NCBI GenBank assembly: GCA_036677085.1
Contig: JAKFFI010000037.1
Span: 1 to 64,000 of the forward strand
Direction of reading: 5' to 3'
Length of the DNA stretch: 64,000 nucleotides
DNA from: JAGPUQ01 sp036677085
GTDB taxonomy: Bacteria > Pseudomonadota > Gammaproteobacteria > Pseudomonadales > Porticoccaceae
The notes under the pieces: generated by a model
Told to the model about the DNA's origin: nothing
Seen by the model: the letters and a program-made list of their open reading frames with translations, nothing else
Database searches by the model: none
Position numbers and translations under genes: made by a program
Shown: piece by piece, positions 16,512-25,530 of the stretch
How positions within the stretch are numbered: position 1 is the first letter of the stretch
How the letters are laid out: each line of letters opens with the position of its first letter

Positions 16512-17417
16512 ATGACAGCCGACGCGCGCCTTATCGACGACCATCTCAATGCGCTCTGGCTCGAAAAAGGGCTGAGCGACAACAGTCTCGCGGCGTATCG
16601 GCGCGACCTCAATGCCTTTGCGGCCTGGCTCGCCGGACCATCCTGCGGACAGCCCTGCGGCCTGCTCGACGCCGATCCGGTGCGGATCCAGGAATACCTC
16701 GCCGATCGCTATCGGCAGCGCGCGAGCCCGCGTTCGGTGGCGCGCGCGCTGTCCTGCCTGCGCGGTTTCTACGATACACAACTGCGCTCCGGGACCCTGG
16801 CGCGGCACCCCATGGCTGGCATCAGCAGCCCCAAGCAGGGGCGGCCCCTGCCCAAAGTGCTTTCGGAAACCGATATCGACCGATTGCTTCAGGCGCCCGA
16901 TACCGCGGCACCCATGGGGTTGCGCGATCGCGCCATGCTCGAGCTTTTGTACGCCACCGGGCTGCGCGTGAGTGAGCTTACCGGCCTCTCGCTGGACCAG
17001 ATCAATCTGCGCCAGGGCGTGGTGCGGGTGCTGGGCAAGGGCAGCAAGGAACGCCTGGTGCCGATGGGCGAGGAGGCGATGCACTGGTTGCACGCCTATC
17101 TGCGCGACGCCCGCCCCGCGCTCCTGGGGACCCGGCGGAGCAATGCCTGTTTCGTCACGCCCCGCGGCGGTGGCATGACGCGGCAGGCCTTCTGGTACCG
17201 GATACGGCACTGGGCGCAGTGCGCGGGCATCGACAAGCCCCTGTCGCCGCATACGCTGCGGCACGCGTTTGCGACCCATCTGCTCGATCATGGCGCGGAT
17301 CTGCGTGTGGTGCAGTTGCTGCTCGGTCACAGTGATCTCTCGACCACCCAGATCTACACCCATGTGGCGCAGACGCGGCTGCGGGAGCTCCACGCCCGGC
17401 ATCATCCGCGGGGCTGA
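16512..17417 (+). CDS. xerD: Site-specific tyrosine recombinase XerD
   Basis: XerD resolves chromosome dimers at dif together with XerC and FtsK. It has 301 residues. The SAM-like N-terminal domain contains DNSLAAYRRDLNAFAAWL. Catalytic residues appear in ATGLRVSELTGL (Arg), GKGSKERLVP (Lys), HTLRHAFATHLL (His, Arg) and LLGHSDLSTTQIYTHV (His, Tyr). Placement before dsbC, as in E. coli, supports XerD over XerC. Confidence 0.93.
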   Translation: MTADARLIDDHLNALWLEKGLSDNSLAAYRRDLNAFAAWLAGPSCGQPCGLLDADPVRIQEYLADRYRQRASPRSVARALSCLRGFYDTQLRSGTLARHPMAGISSPKQGRPLPKVLSETDIDRLLQAPDTAAPMGLRDRAMLELLYATGLRVSELTGLSLDQINLRQGVVRVLGKGSKERLVPMGEEAMHWLHAYLRDARPALLGTRRSNACFVTPRGGGMTRQAFWYRIRHWAQCAGIDKPLSPHTLRHAFATHLLDHGADLRVVQLLLGHSDLSTTQIYTHVAQTRLRELHARHHPRG

Positions 17418-17469
17418 GCTGCACGACGTCTTCCCAGTAGGTAGCGCTTTTTCAGCACCCGGCTGGGGC

Positions 17470-17475
17470 TATAAT
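17470..17475 (+). promoter_or_regulatory. Consensus -10 box before dsbC
   Basis: A perfect TATAAT lies 36 bases upstream of the dsbC start, after xerD has ended. A T-rich stretch at 17448-17453 is the only -35 candidate and is poor. It suggests dsbC has its own promoter. Confidence 0.4.
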
Positions 17476-17511
17476 CCGCACCCTTGCCTGCCCAGCTCCC
17501 GGGAGCCGTCC

Positions 17512-18294
17512 GTGAACCATTTCCTTGCCGCCTGCGTTGCCCTGCTGTTGTCCGTTGTCGCACTTCAGGCGCGTGCCGCGGACGCGGCGCCGGGGGTCGA
17601 TCCGGCTATCGCCAAGGCCATTGTTACCAGGATGCAGGCCGCGCGCCCCGACCTCGGCTATGAGGTGCTCAAGCTCAGTCCGATCCCCGGGTTTTACGAG
17701 GTTCAGGTCGCCGGTGGACCGATACTCTATGTGCGCGAGGACGGCGAGTATTTTTTTGATGGCGCGCTCTACCAGGCGCGCCCGGGCATGTTCGTGGACC
17801 TGCGCGAACAGGAGCTGATCGCGCAACGCAAGCAGGCGCTGGCGGCGATTCCGGTAAGTGACCTGATCGTGTTCGCGCCCGTGGGCAAGCCCAAGGCGAT
17901 CCTCAATGTCTTTACCGACATCGATTGCGGGTACTGTCGCAAGCTGCACCAGGCGGTGCCCGAACTCAACGCCATGGGCGTCGAGGTTCGTTACCTGGCG
18001 TTTCCCCGTGCCGGGATCGGCTCTGAGTCCTATCGCAAGGCCGTTACCGCCTGGTGTTCGGACAACCGCCCGGAAACCCTTACGCGATTCAAGAACGGTG
18101 AGGATGTCCCGGAAAATCTTTGTGAAAATAATCCGGTCGCGGCCCAGTTCGAGCTTGGCCAGGAGTTGGGCGTGAGCGGCACGCCGGCCAGCATTCTCAG
18201 CGACGGCACCTTGATTCCCGGTTTCCGCAGTGCGGCCGATATCGCCAGTATCCTGGGTGTGGACACGACCTCACCCGCTCCACCCGCGCGTTAA
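17512..18294 (+). CDS. dsbC: Thiol:disulfide interchange protein DsbC
   Basis: DsbC is the periplasmic disulfide isomerase kept reduced by DsbD. It has 260 residues from the GTG at 17512, which has GGGAG upstream. A signal peptide (FLAACVALLLSVVALQARA) leads the protein. An N-terminal dimerisation domain is followed by a thioredoxin fold with the active site DIDCGYCRKLH and the cis-Pro loop VSGTPASIL. A second Cys pair (WCSD and NLCEN) matches the structural disulfide of E. coli DsbC. Confidence 0.94.
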   Translation: MNHFLAACVALLLSVVALQARAADAAPGVDPAIAKAIVTRMQAARPDLGYEVLKLSPIPGFYEVQVAGGPILYVREDGEYFFDGALYQARPGMFVDLREQELIAQRKQALAAIPVSDLIVFAPVGKPKAILNVFTDIDCGYCRKLHQAVPELNAMGVEVRYLAFPRAGIGSESYRKAVTAWCSDNRPETLTRFKNGEDVPENLCENNPVAAQFELGQELGVSGTPASILSDGTLIPGFRSAADIASILGVDTTSPAPPAR

Positions 18295-18330
18295 CGGGCC
18301 CCTCGTGGCGCCGTTCTTTTCTGGGGGCCG

Positions 18331-19638
18331 ATGATGCCGGTCAGGGTCGGTTTGTGTGGTCTGGGGACGGTCGGGCGGGGCACGGTGCGGGTGTTGTCCC
18401 GCAACGCCGATGTACTGGCTCAACGCAGCGGGGTGACGATCGAACTGGTGCAGATCGGCGCGCGCAATGCGGTCCCTGACGCGGATACCGGTGCCATTCC
18501 GTTCACCCGCGATATTTTCGCCGTCGCTGCCAATCCCGAAATCGATATCCTGGTCGAGCTGATCGGCGGCATCGAGCCGGCGCGCGAACTGGTGCTGGCC
18601 GCCATCGCCAACGGCAAGCAGGTGGTGACCGCGAACAAGGCGCTGATCGCCACCTGCGGCAACGAGATTTTTGCCGCGGCGCGTGCGCGGGGCGTCACTG
18701 TGGCGTACGAAGCCTCCGTCGCCGGCGGCATTCCCATCATCAAGGCGCTGCGCGAAGGGTTGGCCGCCAACCGCATTCGCTGGCTGGCCGGCATCATCAA
18801 CGGCACCAGCAACTTCATTCTCAGCGAGATGCGCGACAAAGGCCGCCAGTTCGCCGATGTGCTGGCCGAGGCGCAGTTGCTCGGCTATGCCGAAGCCGAT
18901 CCCAGCCTCGATGTGGAAGGCATCGACGCCGCCCACAAACTGGTGATCCTGGCGGCCCTCGCCTTCGACATGCCGCTGCGCCCGGATGCGGTCTATATCG
19001 AAGGCATTACCGCCATCCAGCCCGAGGATGTGGTCTATGCGGGCGAACTGGGCTACCGCATCAAGCACTTGGGGGTGGCGCGCCGCAACGGCCGGGGCAT
19101 CGAACTGCGCGTACACCCCACGCTGGTGCCGGAGCGCAGCCTGATCGCGCAGGTGCACGGCGTGATGAACGCCATCATGGTCAAGGGCGACGCCGTGGGC
19201 GCCACCCTGTATTGCGGGCCCGGCGCCGGTGCCGAACCCACGGCGTCGGCGGTGATCGCCGATATTCTCGACATCGCGCGCCGCCTGGATGGCGGTGGGC
19301 GCGACGCCACGGCGGTGCCGGGCGGGTCAGACGCCGCCGAGCCGCTCGACGTGGTCGACATCGCGGCCGCCGAAAGCGCCCACTACCTGCGCGTGTCGGC
19401 CCTCGACAGGCCCGGAGTGCTGTCGCAGCTCGCGCAGATTCTCAGCGCCCACGGCATCAGCATCGAAGCGATCATCCAGAAGGAACCCGCACCGGGGCAG
19501 GATCATGTGCCGCTGATCATGCTCACCAACCGCACCCGGGAGAGTGAAGTGCGCGCCGCCATCGGCGCCATCGAGCGGCTCGAATCCGTGTCCGGCCCGG
19601 TGGTCCATCTGCGCAAGGAGGCCTTGGATGATGCCTAG
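18331..19638 (+). CDS. hom: Homoserine dehydrogenase
   Basis: This enzyme reduces aspartate semialdehyde to homoserine, the branch point to threonine and methionine. It has 435 residues. The NAD(P) motif GLCGLGTVGRGTV is at the N-terminus, ANKALIA and GIINGTSNFILSEM are in the catalytic domain, and a C-terminal ACT domain (YLRVSALDRPGVLSQLAQIL) suggests feedback control. It is the stand-alone form without aspartokinase. thrC follows 27 bases later. ATG at 18334 is an equally good start. Confidence 0.96.
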   Translation: MMPVRVGLCGLGTVGRGTVRVLSRNADVLAQRSGVTIELVQIGARNAVPDADTGAIPFTRDIFAVAANPEIDILVELIGGIEPARELVLAAIANGKQVVTANKALIATCGNEIFAAARARGVTVAYEASVAGGIPIIKALREGLAANRIRWLAGIINGTSNFILSEMRDKGRQFADVLAEAQLLGYAEADPSLDVEGIDAAHKLVILAALAFDMPLRPDAVYIEGITAIQPEDVVYAGELGYRIKHLGVARRNGRGIELRVHPTLVPERSLIAQVHGVMNAIMVKGDAVGATLYCGPGAGAEPTASAVIADILDIARRLDGGGRDATAVPGGSDAAEPLDVVDIAAAESAHYLRVSALDRPGVLSQLAQILSAHGISIEAIIQKEPAPGQDHVPLIMLTNRTRESEVRAAIGAIERLESVSGPVVHLRKEALDDA

Positions 19639-19665
19639 CCGCCAACCGTCCCGCGAGACGCACTC

Positions 19666-21063
19666 ATGAAGTACATCAGCACCCGTGGCGGCTGTGCGCC
19701 GCAGTCGTTCACCGAAGCCGTGCTGACCGGGCTCGCGCCCGACGGTGGCCTGTTCGTGCCCGAGCGCGTGCCGTCCTACAGCGCCGCCGAAATCGCGTCC
19801 TGGCGCGGGCTGGATTACCCACAGCTCGCGCAGCGGGTGATGACACGCTTCGTGGACGATGAGGTGTCCGCCGCCGATCTGGAGCGGATCATCCGGCAGT
19901 CCTACAGCGGCTTCCGCCACCGCGCCATCGCGCCCCTGGTGCAGACCGGCCACAACGAATGGGTGCTGGAGCTGTTCCACGGCCCCACGCTCGCCTTCAA
20001 GGATTTCGCACTCCAGTTTCTCGGCAACCTGCTGGATCATCTGCTGGAGCGGCGCGGCCAGAAGGTGGTGGTGCTGGGCGCCACCTCGGGCGATACCGGG
20101 TCCGCCGCCATCGAGGGCTGCCGCCGCTGCCGCAACCTCGACATTTTCATCCTCCACCCGCACAACCGGGTATCCGAGGTGCAGCGCCGCCAGATGACCA
20201 CGGTGCTGGCCGACAACATCCACAACCTCGCCATCGAAGGCAATTTCGACGACTGTCAGCGTTTGGTGAAGGCGAGTTTTTCGGCGCAATCATTTCTGCC
20301 CGCGGGGCGGCAACTGGTGGCGGTCAACTCGATCAACTGGGCGCGGATCATGGCCCAGATCGTCTACTACTTCTGGGCCGCGCTCGCCCTGGGCGCGCCG
20401 CAGCGGCCGGTGAGTTTTTCGGTGCCCACCGGAAATTTCGGCGATATATTTGCCGGCTATCTGGCGCACCGGATGGGGCTGCCGGTGCAGCAACTCATCA
20501 TCGCCACCAATGCCAACGATATCCTGCACCGCTGCATCAGCGGCAACGACTACAGCCGCCATCCGCTGCTGCATACGCTGTCGCCCAGCATGGACATCAT
20601 GATCTCCAGCAACTTCGAGCGCCTGTTGTTCGATCTGTACGAGCGCGATGGCAAAGCGCTGGCGGCGCTGATGGCTGGCTTCGAAGCCGGCGCGACGACG
20701 CTCGACCCCCGAGCCCTGGGGCATGCCCGCACCCTGTTCCACAGCCATCGTGTGGACGACGCGGATACCGTGGCGACGATCCGCGCCGAATACGCAGCCA
20801 GTGAATACCTGCTCGATCCCCACAGCGCCATCGGCGTCGCGGCCGCGCGGCATTGCCGCCGCGATCGGGAAACGCCGGTGGTGTGTCTGGCCACCGCGCA
20901 CCCGGCCAAATTCCCCGAAGCCGTGCAACAGGCCGGTTATCAGGGCGCGCCGCCGCTGCCCCAGCACATGGCCGACCTGTTCACGCGCACGGAGCGCTAT
21001 CAGGTGCTGCCCAATGAACTTGCGCCGCTGCATCGTCATATCGCGGACAACCTGACCGTCTGA
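19666..21063 (+). CDS. thrC: Threonine synthase
   Basis: This PLP enzyme turns O-phosphohomoserine into threonine. It has 465 residues, the longer class. The N-terminus MKYISTRGG is conserved, the PLP lysine is in PTLAFKDFALQF, and GATSGDTGSAAIE and SVPTGNFGDIFAGY bind the cofactor phosphate. It forms an operon with hom. The homoserine kinase that must act between the two is not in this window. Confidence 0.97.
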   Translation: MKYISTRGGCAPQSFTEAVLTGLAPDGGLFVPERVPSYSAAEIASWRGLDYPQLAQRVMTRFVDDEVSAADLERIIRQSYSGFRHRAIAPLVQTGHNEWVLELFHGPTLAFKDFALQFLGNLLDHLLERRGQKVVVLGATSGDTGSAAIEGCRRCRNLDIFILHPHNRVSEVQRRQMTTVLADNIHNLAIEGNFDDCQRLVKASFSAQSFLPAGRQLVAVNSINWARIMAQIVYYFWAALALGAPQRPVSFSVPTGNFGDIFAGYLAHRMGLPVQQLIIATNANDILHRCISGNDYSRHPLLHTLSPSMDIMISSNFERLLFDLYERDGKALAALMAGFEAGATTLDPRALGHARTLFHSHRVDDADTVATIRAEYAASEYLLDPHSAIGVAAARHCRRDRETPVVCLATAHPAKFPEAVQQAGYQGAPPLPQHMADLFTRTERYQVLPNELAPLHRHIADNLTV

Positions 21064-21094
21064 TGCGGACCGCACCCGGCGCACTCGCAGTCCG

Positions 21095-21154
21095 TTGCTT
21101 CGCGAAACCGTGCTTCGCGAAACGGTGCTTCGCGACAGGGTGCGCCGCGACGTT
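21095..21154 (+). repeat. 15-bp tandem repeats between thrC and recJ
   Basis: Units starting at 21095, 21110 and 21125 read TTGCTTCGCGAAACC, GTGCTTCGCGAAACG and GTGCTTCGCGACAGG, and a fourth (21140) is degenerate. The core GCTTCGCGA contains the palindrome TTCGCGAA in the first two. It ends 20 bases before the recJ start. Confidence 0.85.
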
Positions 21155-21174
21155 TTACCAGCGCGGTCGCGACC

Positions 21175-22917
21175 ATGGCTGAGGCGCCCGCACCGGACCG
21201 CGCCCCGGCGCTGAAGGCGCGGCCTCTGCTCGGCTCCGAAACCGCGTTCGGCGACGATCTTCCGCCGTGGCTGCGCCGTATCTATGCCGCCCGCGCCGCG
21301 ACTCCCGATGCGCTGGATCTCCAGCTCGGCTGGATTCCCCCGGCCACCGGCCTGCGCGGCATCGAAGCGGCCCTGGCGCTGCTGATCGAGGCCCTGCAGC
21401 GGCAGTCGCGGCTGCTCATCGTGGGCGACTTCGATGCCGATGGCGCCACCAGCACCGCGCTCGCCGTGCTCGGCCTGCGCGCCCTGGGCTTTGCCCAGGT
21501 GGATTTCCTGGTGCCCAACCGGTTCGAGTACGGTTACGGACTGACGCCGGAAATCGTCGCGCTGGCGCGGACCCGCAACCCCGATCTGATCATCACCGTG
21601 GACAACGGCATCTCCAGCATCGCCGGAGTGGCCGCCGCGCGCGATGCGGGCATCCGCGTGCTGGTCACCGACCATCACCTGCCGGGACGGGTGCTGCCGG
21701 CGGCCGACGCCATCGTCAATCCCAACCAACCGGAGTGCGGCTTTCCCCACAAGGCACTGGCGGGTGTCGGTGTGATGTTCTATCTGCTGGCGGCACTGCG
21801 CGGCCGACTCAAGGCGGACAACTGGTTTGCGCGGCAGGGTATCCCCGAGCCCGCGATGGCCGACTGGCTGGACCTGGTGGCGCTTGGCACCGTGGCCGAT
21901 GTGGTGCCCCTCGATCGCCTCAACCGCACCCTGGTCCACCAGGGTCTGCGCCGCATTCGCGCCGGGCGCTGTCGCCCTGGCGTGCTGGCGTTGCTCGAAG
22001 TCGCCGGTCGCGACCATCGCCACGCGGTCGCCGCCGATCTCGGTTTCACCGTCGGGCCGCGTCTCAATGCCGCCGGCCGCCTCGACGACATCAGCCTCGG
22101 CATCGGCTGCCTGCTCGCCGACGACATCACCAGGGCACGCGCTCTGGCGGCCCAGCTCGACGAACTCAATCGCGACCGCCGCGCCATCGAAGCCCAGATG
22201 CAGCGCGAGGCGACGGCGCACGTCGCGCGCTTGCGGCTCGGCGAGGATCTCCCCTGGGGTCTGTGTCTGTACGATCCCGGCTGGCACCAGGGCGTGGTCG
22301 GGCTGCTGGCGGGACGGGTGCGCGAGCGTGTGCATCGGCCGGTGATCGCCTTCGCCGATGGCAACAACGGCGAACTGAAAGGCTCCGCCCGGTCGATACC
22401 CGGACTGCACATCCGCGATGCCCTGGACGCGGTCGCGGCCCGCCATCCCGACCTGATCGGACGCTTCGGCGGCCACGCGGCCGCCGCCGGACTGGCGCTC
22501 GCCGCCGAGAACTTCGCCGCCTTCGCCACGGCCTTCGACGCGGTGGTGCGGGAATGGCTCGCGCCCGCCGATCTGGAACTCGAAATCCTCCACGACGGCG
22601 AAGTGCCCGCCGCGGAATTGACTCTCGAAAATGCCCATCGGTTGCGCGCCGCCGGTCCCTGGGGGCAGCACTTTCCCGAGCCCTGTTTCCACGGTGAATT
22701 CCGGGTGCACGACGCCCGCGTGGTGGGCGCCACCCATCTCAAGCTGATGCTGAGCCCGCTGACGGACGATCGGCTGCTCGACGCCATCGCGTTCAACGCG
22801 GTCGCCGCCGGGAGCAAGCCGGAGCTCCCCGAGTGCATCCGGATCGTCTATCGGCTTGACGTGAACCGCTTCCGGGGCGCGGAAAGCCTCCAGTTGCTGA
22901 TCGAACATATCCTGTGA
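21175..22917 (+). CDS. recJ: Single-stranded-DNA-specific exonuclease RecJ
   Basis: RecJ degrades ssDNA 5' to 3' in RecF-pathway repair and mismatch repair. It has 580 residues. DHH-family metal motifs are VGDFDADGATST, TVDNGISS and VTDHHLPG, and the DHHA1 motif RFGGHAAAAGLAL is in the C-terminal half. The linkage thrC-recJ is seen in other gammaproteobacteria. I see no clear ribosome site before the ATG, which follows the 15-bp repeats. Confidence 0.95.
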   Translation: MAEAPAPDRAPALKARPLLGSETAFGDDLPPWLRRIYAARAATPDALDLQLGWIPPATGLRGIEAALALLIEALQRQSRLLIVGDFDADGATSTALAVLGLRALGFAQVDFLVPNRFEYGYGLTPEIVALARTRNPDLIITVDNGISSIAGVAAARDAGIRVLVTDHHLPGRVLPAADAIVNPNQPECGFPHKALAGVGVMFYLLAALRGRLKADNWFARQGIPEPAMADWLDLVALGTVADVVPLDRLNRTLVHQGLRRIRAGRCRPGVLALLEVAGRDHRHAVAADLGFTVGPRLNAAGRLDDISLGIGCLLADDITRARALAAQLDELNRDRRAIEAQMQREATAHVARLRLGEDLPWGLCLYDPGWHQGVVGLLAGRVRERVHRPVIAFADGNNGELKGSARSIPGLHIRDALDAVAARHPDLIGRFGGHAAAAGLALAAENFAAFATAFDAVVREWLAPADLELEILHDGEVPAAELTLENAHRLRAAGPWGQHFPEPCFHGEFRVHDARVVGATHLKLMLSPLTDDRLLDAIAFNAVAAGSKPELPECIRIVYRLDVNRFRGAESLQLLIEHIL

Positions 22918-23106
22918 TCCGCTGGCGGTCTCTGCCGCGGATGATTGCGCGGGCCGGGGGCTATGCTATTGCGCACCATCAATGGCAAAGTGGCACAGCG
23001 GGAGCGCCGACCCACCGCGAAAATCGCCGGCCACCACAACGTTGCCCTGTCACCGCTCACCCCGGTGGCGTCGGCAGCTACTGCGCCAACAACCAGAAGA
23101 ACCTTT

Positions 23107-24312
23107 ATGGCCGTCCTGCAATCGCCCTCGGGACCTGAATCCGGAACAGCGTTGTTCAGCGCGCAGTTTCTGCTGCTGCTGGCGGTGACGACGCTGTTCG
23201 GCCTATCGTTCTCCACCTATTTTTTGCTGCCCAAATTTCTGGCCGTGGAACTCGCCGCCGACCCGGTCACCATCGGCAGCGTGACCACCATTTTCTGGCT
23301 GGCATCGGCGCTGACGGTGCCCTTTATCGGCGGCCAGATCGACCGGCGCGGGCGCAAGGTGTTTGCCGCCGCAGGCGGCCTGATCCTCGCGCTGTCCTGC
23401 GCCGGTTTCTTTTGGGTCGACAGTGTCGGGCCTCTGGTCTGGGCGTTGCGTATCCTCCAGGGCATCGGCTTCACATTGTTTTATGTCGCCGTGGCAACCC
23501 TGGCGACGGACCTCGCGCCGCCCGCCCGCCTGGGGCAGGCGCTCGGCATTTTCGGTGCGGTGATGATCTTCACCAACGCGGTGGGGCCGGCCTTTGCCGA
23601 GTGGACCTCGGAGCATTTCGGCTGGAAAACGGTGTTCGCGGCAACCGCCGTCACCTCGGTGCTGGCCGCGGTATTCTCGCGGCTGATCCACGAACATCGG
23701 CACGCGCCTCCCGCGGGCGGACGGCACGCGAGCCTGCTCGCCGTATTGCGCCGGCCCGGCATGCTGCCGGTGACCATTGTCTCGGCCATGGTGGGCTGGG
23801 CATTTGGCACCCTGTTCACGTTTTACCAGCCCTGGGCGCTGTCCCTCGGCATCCAGAAGGTTGCGATCTATCTGGTCGCCTACGCCGTGGCGGCGGTGTC
23901 CGTGCGCGTGCTGTGCGGCGGTCTGGCCGACCGCCTGGGGCGGTTGAAGGTGGTGCGCGCGATGCTGGTGCTCTATGTGCTCGCGCCCCTGACCTTGATC
24001 TGGCTCGACTTTTTCGGCCTGTTCATCGCCGGCGCCGTCTTGGGTCTGACACAGGGCATCTACTACCCGGCGCTGAATGCGGTGGCGATCGACCTCGCCA
24101 CGCCCGCCGAGCGCGGCAAGGTCATGGCTGCCTACAACGGTGCGTTCAACTTGGGTCTGTCGGCGGCGGGGCTGGTGCTCGGCCATGTGGTGATCGCCAC
24201 CGACTATCGCACCGTGTTTGCACTGGCCTGCGTGGTCAGCATCGCTGCCTTTGGCCTGCTCGCGTTGACGCCCGAGCGGGGCGGTGCCGGCAGGGGAGAA
24301 CCGGTGGCCTAG
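23107..24312 (+). CDS. MFS transporter
   Basis: This membrane protein has 401 residues and about 12 hydrophobic segments. The loop 2-3 signature is present as GGQIDRRGRKVF, with a second copy in GGLADRLGRLKVV. It belongs to the major facilitator superfamily, probably a proton-coupled exporter of drugs or metabolites; no substrate can be named. ATG at 23107 is chosen; an upstream ATG at 22945 would add 54 hydrophilic residues unlike a transporter N-terminus. The gene stands alone. Confidence 0.85.
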   Translation: MAVLQSPSGPESGTALFSAQFLLLLAVTTLFGLSFSTYFLLPKFLAVELAADPVTIGSVTTIFWLASALTVPFIGGQIDRRGRKVFAAAGGLILALSCAGFFWVDSVGPLVWALRILQGIGFTLFYVAVATLATDLAPPARLGQALGIFGAVMIFTNAVGPAFAEWTSEHFGWKTVFAATAVTSVLAAVFSRLIHEHRHAPPAGGRHASLLAVLRRPGMLPVTIVSAMVGWAFGTLFTFYQPWALSLGIQKVAIYLVAYAVAAVSVRVLCGGLADRLGRLKVVRAMLVLYVLAPLTLIWLDFFGLFIAGAVLGLTQGIYYPALNAVAIDLATPAERGKVMAAYNGAFNLGLSAAGLVLGHVVIATDYRTVFALACVVSIAAFGLLALTPERGGAGRGEPVA

Positions 24313-24709
24313 TGCCCGCACCACAGCCAGGCCACTGATATTCGGGGACGGCAGGAGGCTCGCTGCAATGGCCCCTGATCCTGCTTTTTCTGATGTCTGC
24401 TCGCCATTGCCCCACGTTTCGCCAGCGGCTACCGTCGGGCCGCGCGACAGGGAGCGCCGAAGTGCGTGGAGGTCGCGCTGCTCTGCAACTACGCGCGCCG
24501 CATCCGCATTCCATCTCTTCCAGCAGCCTCACCCGATCGTCCGCGTGTTCCCCATTCCATGGTGATGCGCGTGGCGACCAGTTCTGGCGACGCCTCGGTG
24601 ACGGTGGAAAGAACCCGACCAAGGGCGTTGGCCCTCGTGGGAAATGTCCCTAATCGGTTTGTTGTCGAAAGCAGCACCCAGTATCGGGTGGGGTAGCGGC
24701 TTGCCGTCG
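24313..24709. other. Gene-free stretch holding a decayed ferritin-gene copy
   Basis: No intact gene lies between the MFS gene and ectR. The central part (24492-24590) matches the 3' end of the ferritin-like gene at 30.4 kb. I recognise nothing in 24313-24491 or 24591-24709. Confidence 0.6.
24492..24590 (-). pseudogene. Remnant copy of the ferritin-like gene 3' end
   Basis: Bases 24492-24509 equal 30355-30372 exactly, including noncoding sequence beyond the stop, and similarity continues to 24563 against 30430. On the minus strand it still reads GEHADDRVRLLEEM, against EEHADDLVGLLEEMGS in the intact gene. Seven bases at the stop and roughly 80 internal bases are missing, after which 24564-24590 resembles 30513-30540. 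Both copies point the same way and bracket the ect cluster. Confidence 0.8.
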
Positions 24710-25237
24710 CTATTCGGTCGGGGCCGCCGGGCCGCGCTGATCGAGATCGCCGACGGCGAGCACCGGCGCAGCGTCGATCTGATCCGCATTCATCATGTGG
24801 GCAACGCGCTGGAGGGCGGCCAGGATCAAGTGCTGCTCCCAGGTCGGAAGGCGGGCGAATTCGTTGACAAAATGCTCCTGCAGCGGCTGCGGGGCGTCTC
24901 TGAGTATCGCCTCCCCGGCGGGCTGCAATCGCAATAGCACTCTGCGCTTGTCCTCGCTCGAACGCGTGCGGGCCACCAGGTGGCGGCTTTCCAGCCGGTC
25001 GAGGATGTTGGTGACCGTTCCCTGACTCAAACAGATATCGCGCGCCAGATCCCCAACGCCGAACTCACCCCGCCCTCGGATCGCCCGCAATACCAGCAAC
25101 TGGGGCACGGTCAACCCTGCGGTCTTCATCAGGTGACGCGAGTACAGGTCGGTGGCCCGGATCACGCGGCGCAGGGCAATCAGGACGTCGGCGATGATTT
25201 CCAAAGAGTCCACGCTTGCAAGAGGGGGCGGGCCCAT
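24710..25237 (-). CDS. ectR: MarR-family regulator of ectoine genes (EctR-type)
   Basis: This winged-helix MarR protein has 175 residues: dimer helices at both ends, the recognition region DLARDICLSQGTVTNILDRLESRHLV, and the wing with RTRSSEDKRRVLL. It is divergent from ectA. In methylotrophs and other halophiles EctR represses ect genes from such a position, and a matching pseudopalindrome lies 51 bases upstream of its start. The name rests on context and family. Any signal it senses cannot be read from sequence. Confidence 0.8.
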   Translation of the reverse strand: MGPPPLASVDSLEIIADVLIALRRVIRATDLYSRHLMKTAGLTVPQLLVLRAIRGRGEFGVGDLARDICLSQGTVTNILDRLESRHLVARTRSSEDKRRVLLRLQPAGEAILRDAPQPLQEHFVNEFARLPTWEQHLILAALQRVAHMMNADQIDAAPVLAVGDLDQRGPAAPTE

Positions 25238-25274
25238 TTTAGCCGAGGCGATCGAGCGGCGCAGCGACGCGGTG

Positions 25275-25314
25275 TTGAGAAAGAAATTATATTGTGTACA
25301 ATGTAAAAAATCAG
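25275..25314. promoter_or_regulatory. EctR-type operator over divergent ectR and ect promoters
   Basis: TATATTGT-GT-ACAATGTA (25288-25305) is two 8-bp half-sites (seven of eight matching) with a GT spacer, the architecture described for EctR1 sites. On the plus strand TTGAGA (25275-25280), 16 bp, TACAAT (25297-25302) is a good sigma-70 promoter toward ectA. On the minus strand a perfect TATAAT (25291-25286) with CTGATT at 25314-25309 would drive ectR. The operator covers both -10 boxes. Confidence 0.65.
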
Positions 25315-25321
25315 GCGCTAG

Positions 25322-25421
25322 CTGCCGGGCCAGATCCGGCAGGTTTCAGTGAGTGATAGGATAAAATAGTGAAAATAACAGGCTTATTTACAATGCTGAA
25401 GGATCCCAGTCGAGGGGATCC
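25322..25421 (+). other. Two stem-loops in the ect leader
   Basis: CTGCCGG/CCGGCAG (25322-25342) and GGATCCC/GGGATCC (25401-25421) are perfect 7-bp stems with 7-base loops. Both lie in the roughly 220-base leader expected from the promoter near 25300. Neither is followed by a T run. An attenuation or mRNA-stability role is possible. Confidence 0.4.
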
Positions 25422-25467
25422 GGTCGCAGATTATTGTGAAACACTTGAGTAAAGTATATTGAAGAGA

Positions 25468-25530
25468 ATGAAAATGAAGAGGAAAATGAAAAAAATAAAA
25501 AGTAATGTCATCGATGAGATGAGTGTTTGA
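25468..25530 (+). CDS. Possible 20-residue Lys-rich leader peptide
   Basis: An ATG at 25468, preceded by GAAGAGA, opens a 20-codon frame beginning MKMKRKMKK that stops at TGA 25528-25530. That TGA overlaps the ectA ATG (TGATG), a typical coupling arrangement. Seven of the first eleven residues are Lys and one is Arg. It sits in an A-rich tract (25461-25506) that stands out in this GC-rich genome, so the Lys codons may only reflect composition. Confidence 0.4.
   Translation: MKMKRKMKKIKSNVIDEMSV

Noticed and set aside
20290..22908. 872-residue open frame on the minus strand opposite recJ and thrC.
   Set aside because: It lies fully antisense to two conserved genes; long spurious frames are common in GC-rich DNA and no domain is recognisable.
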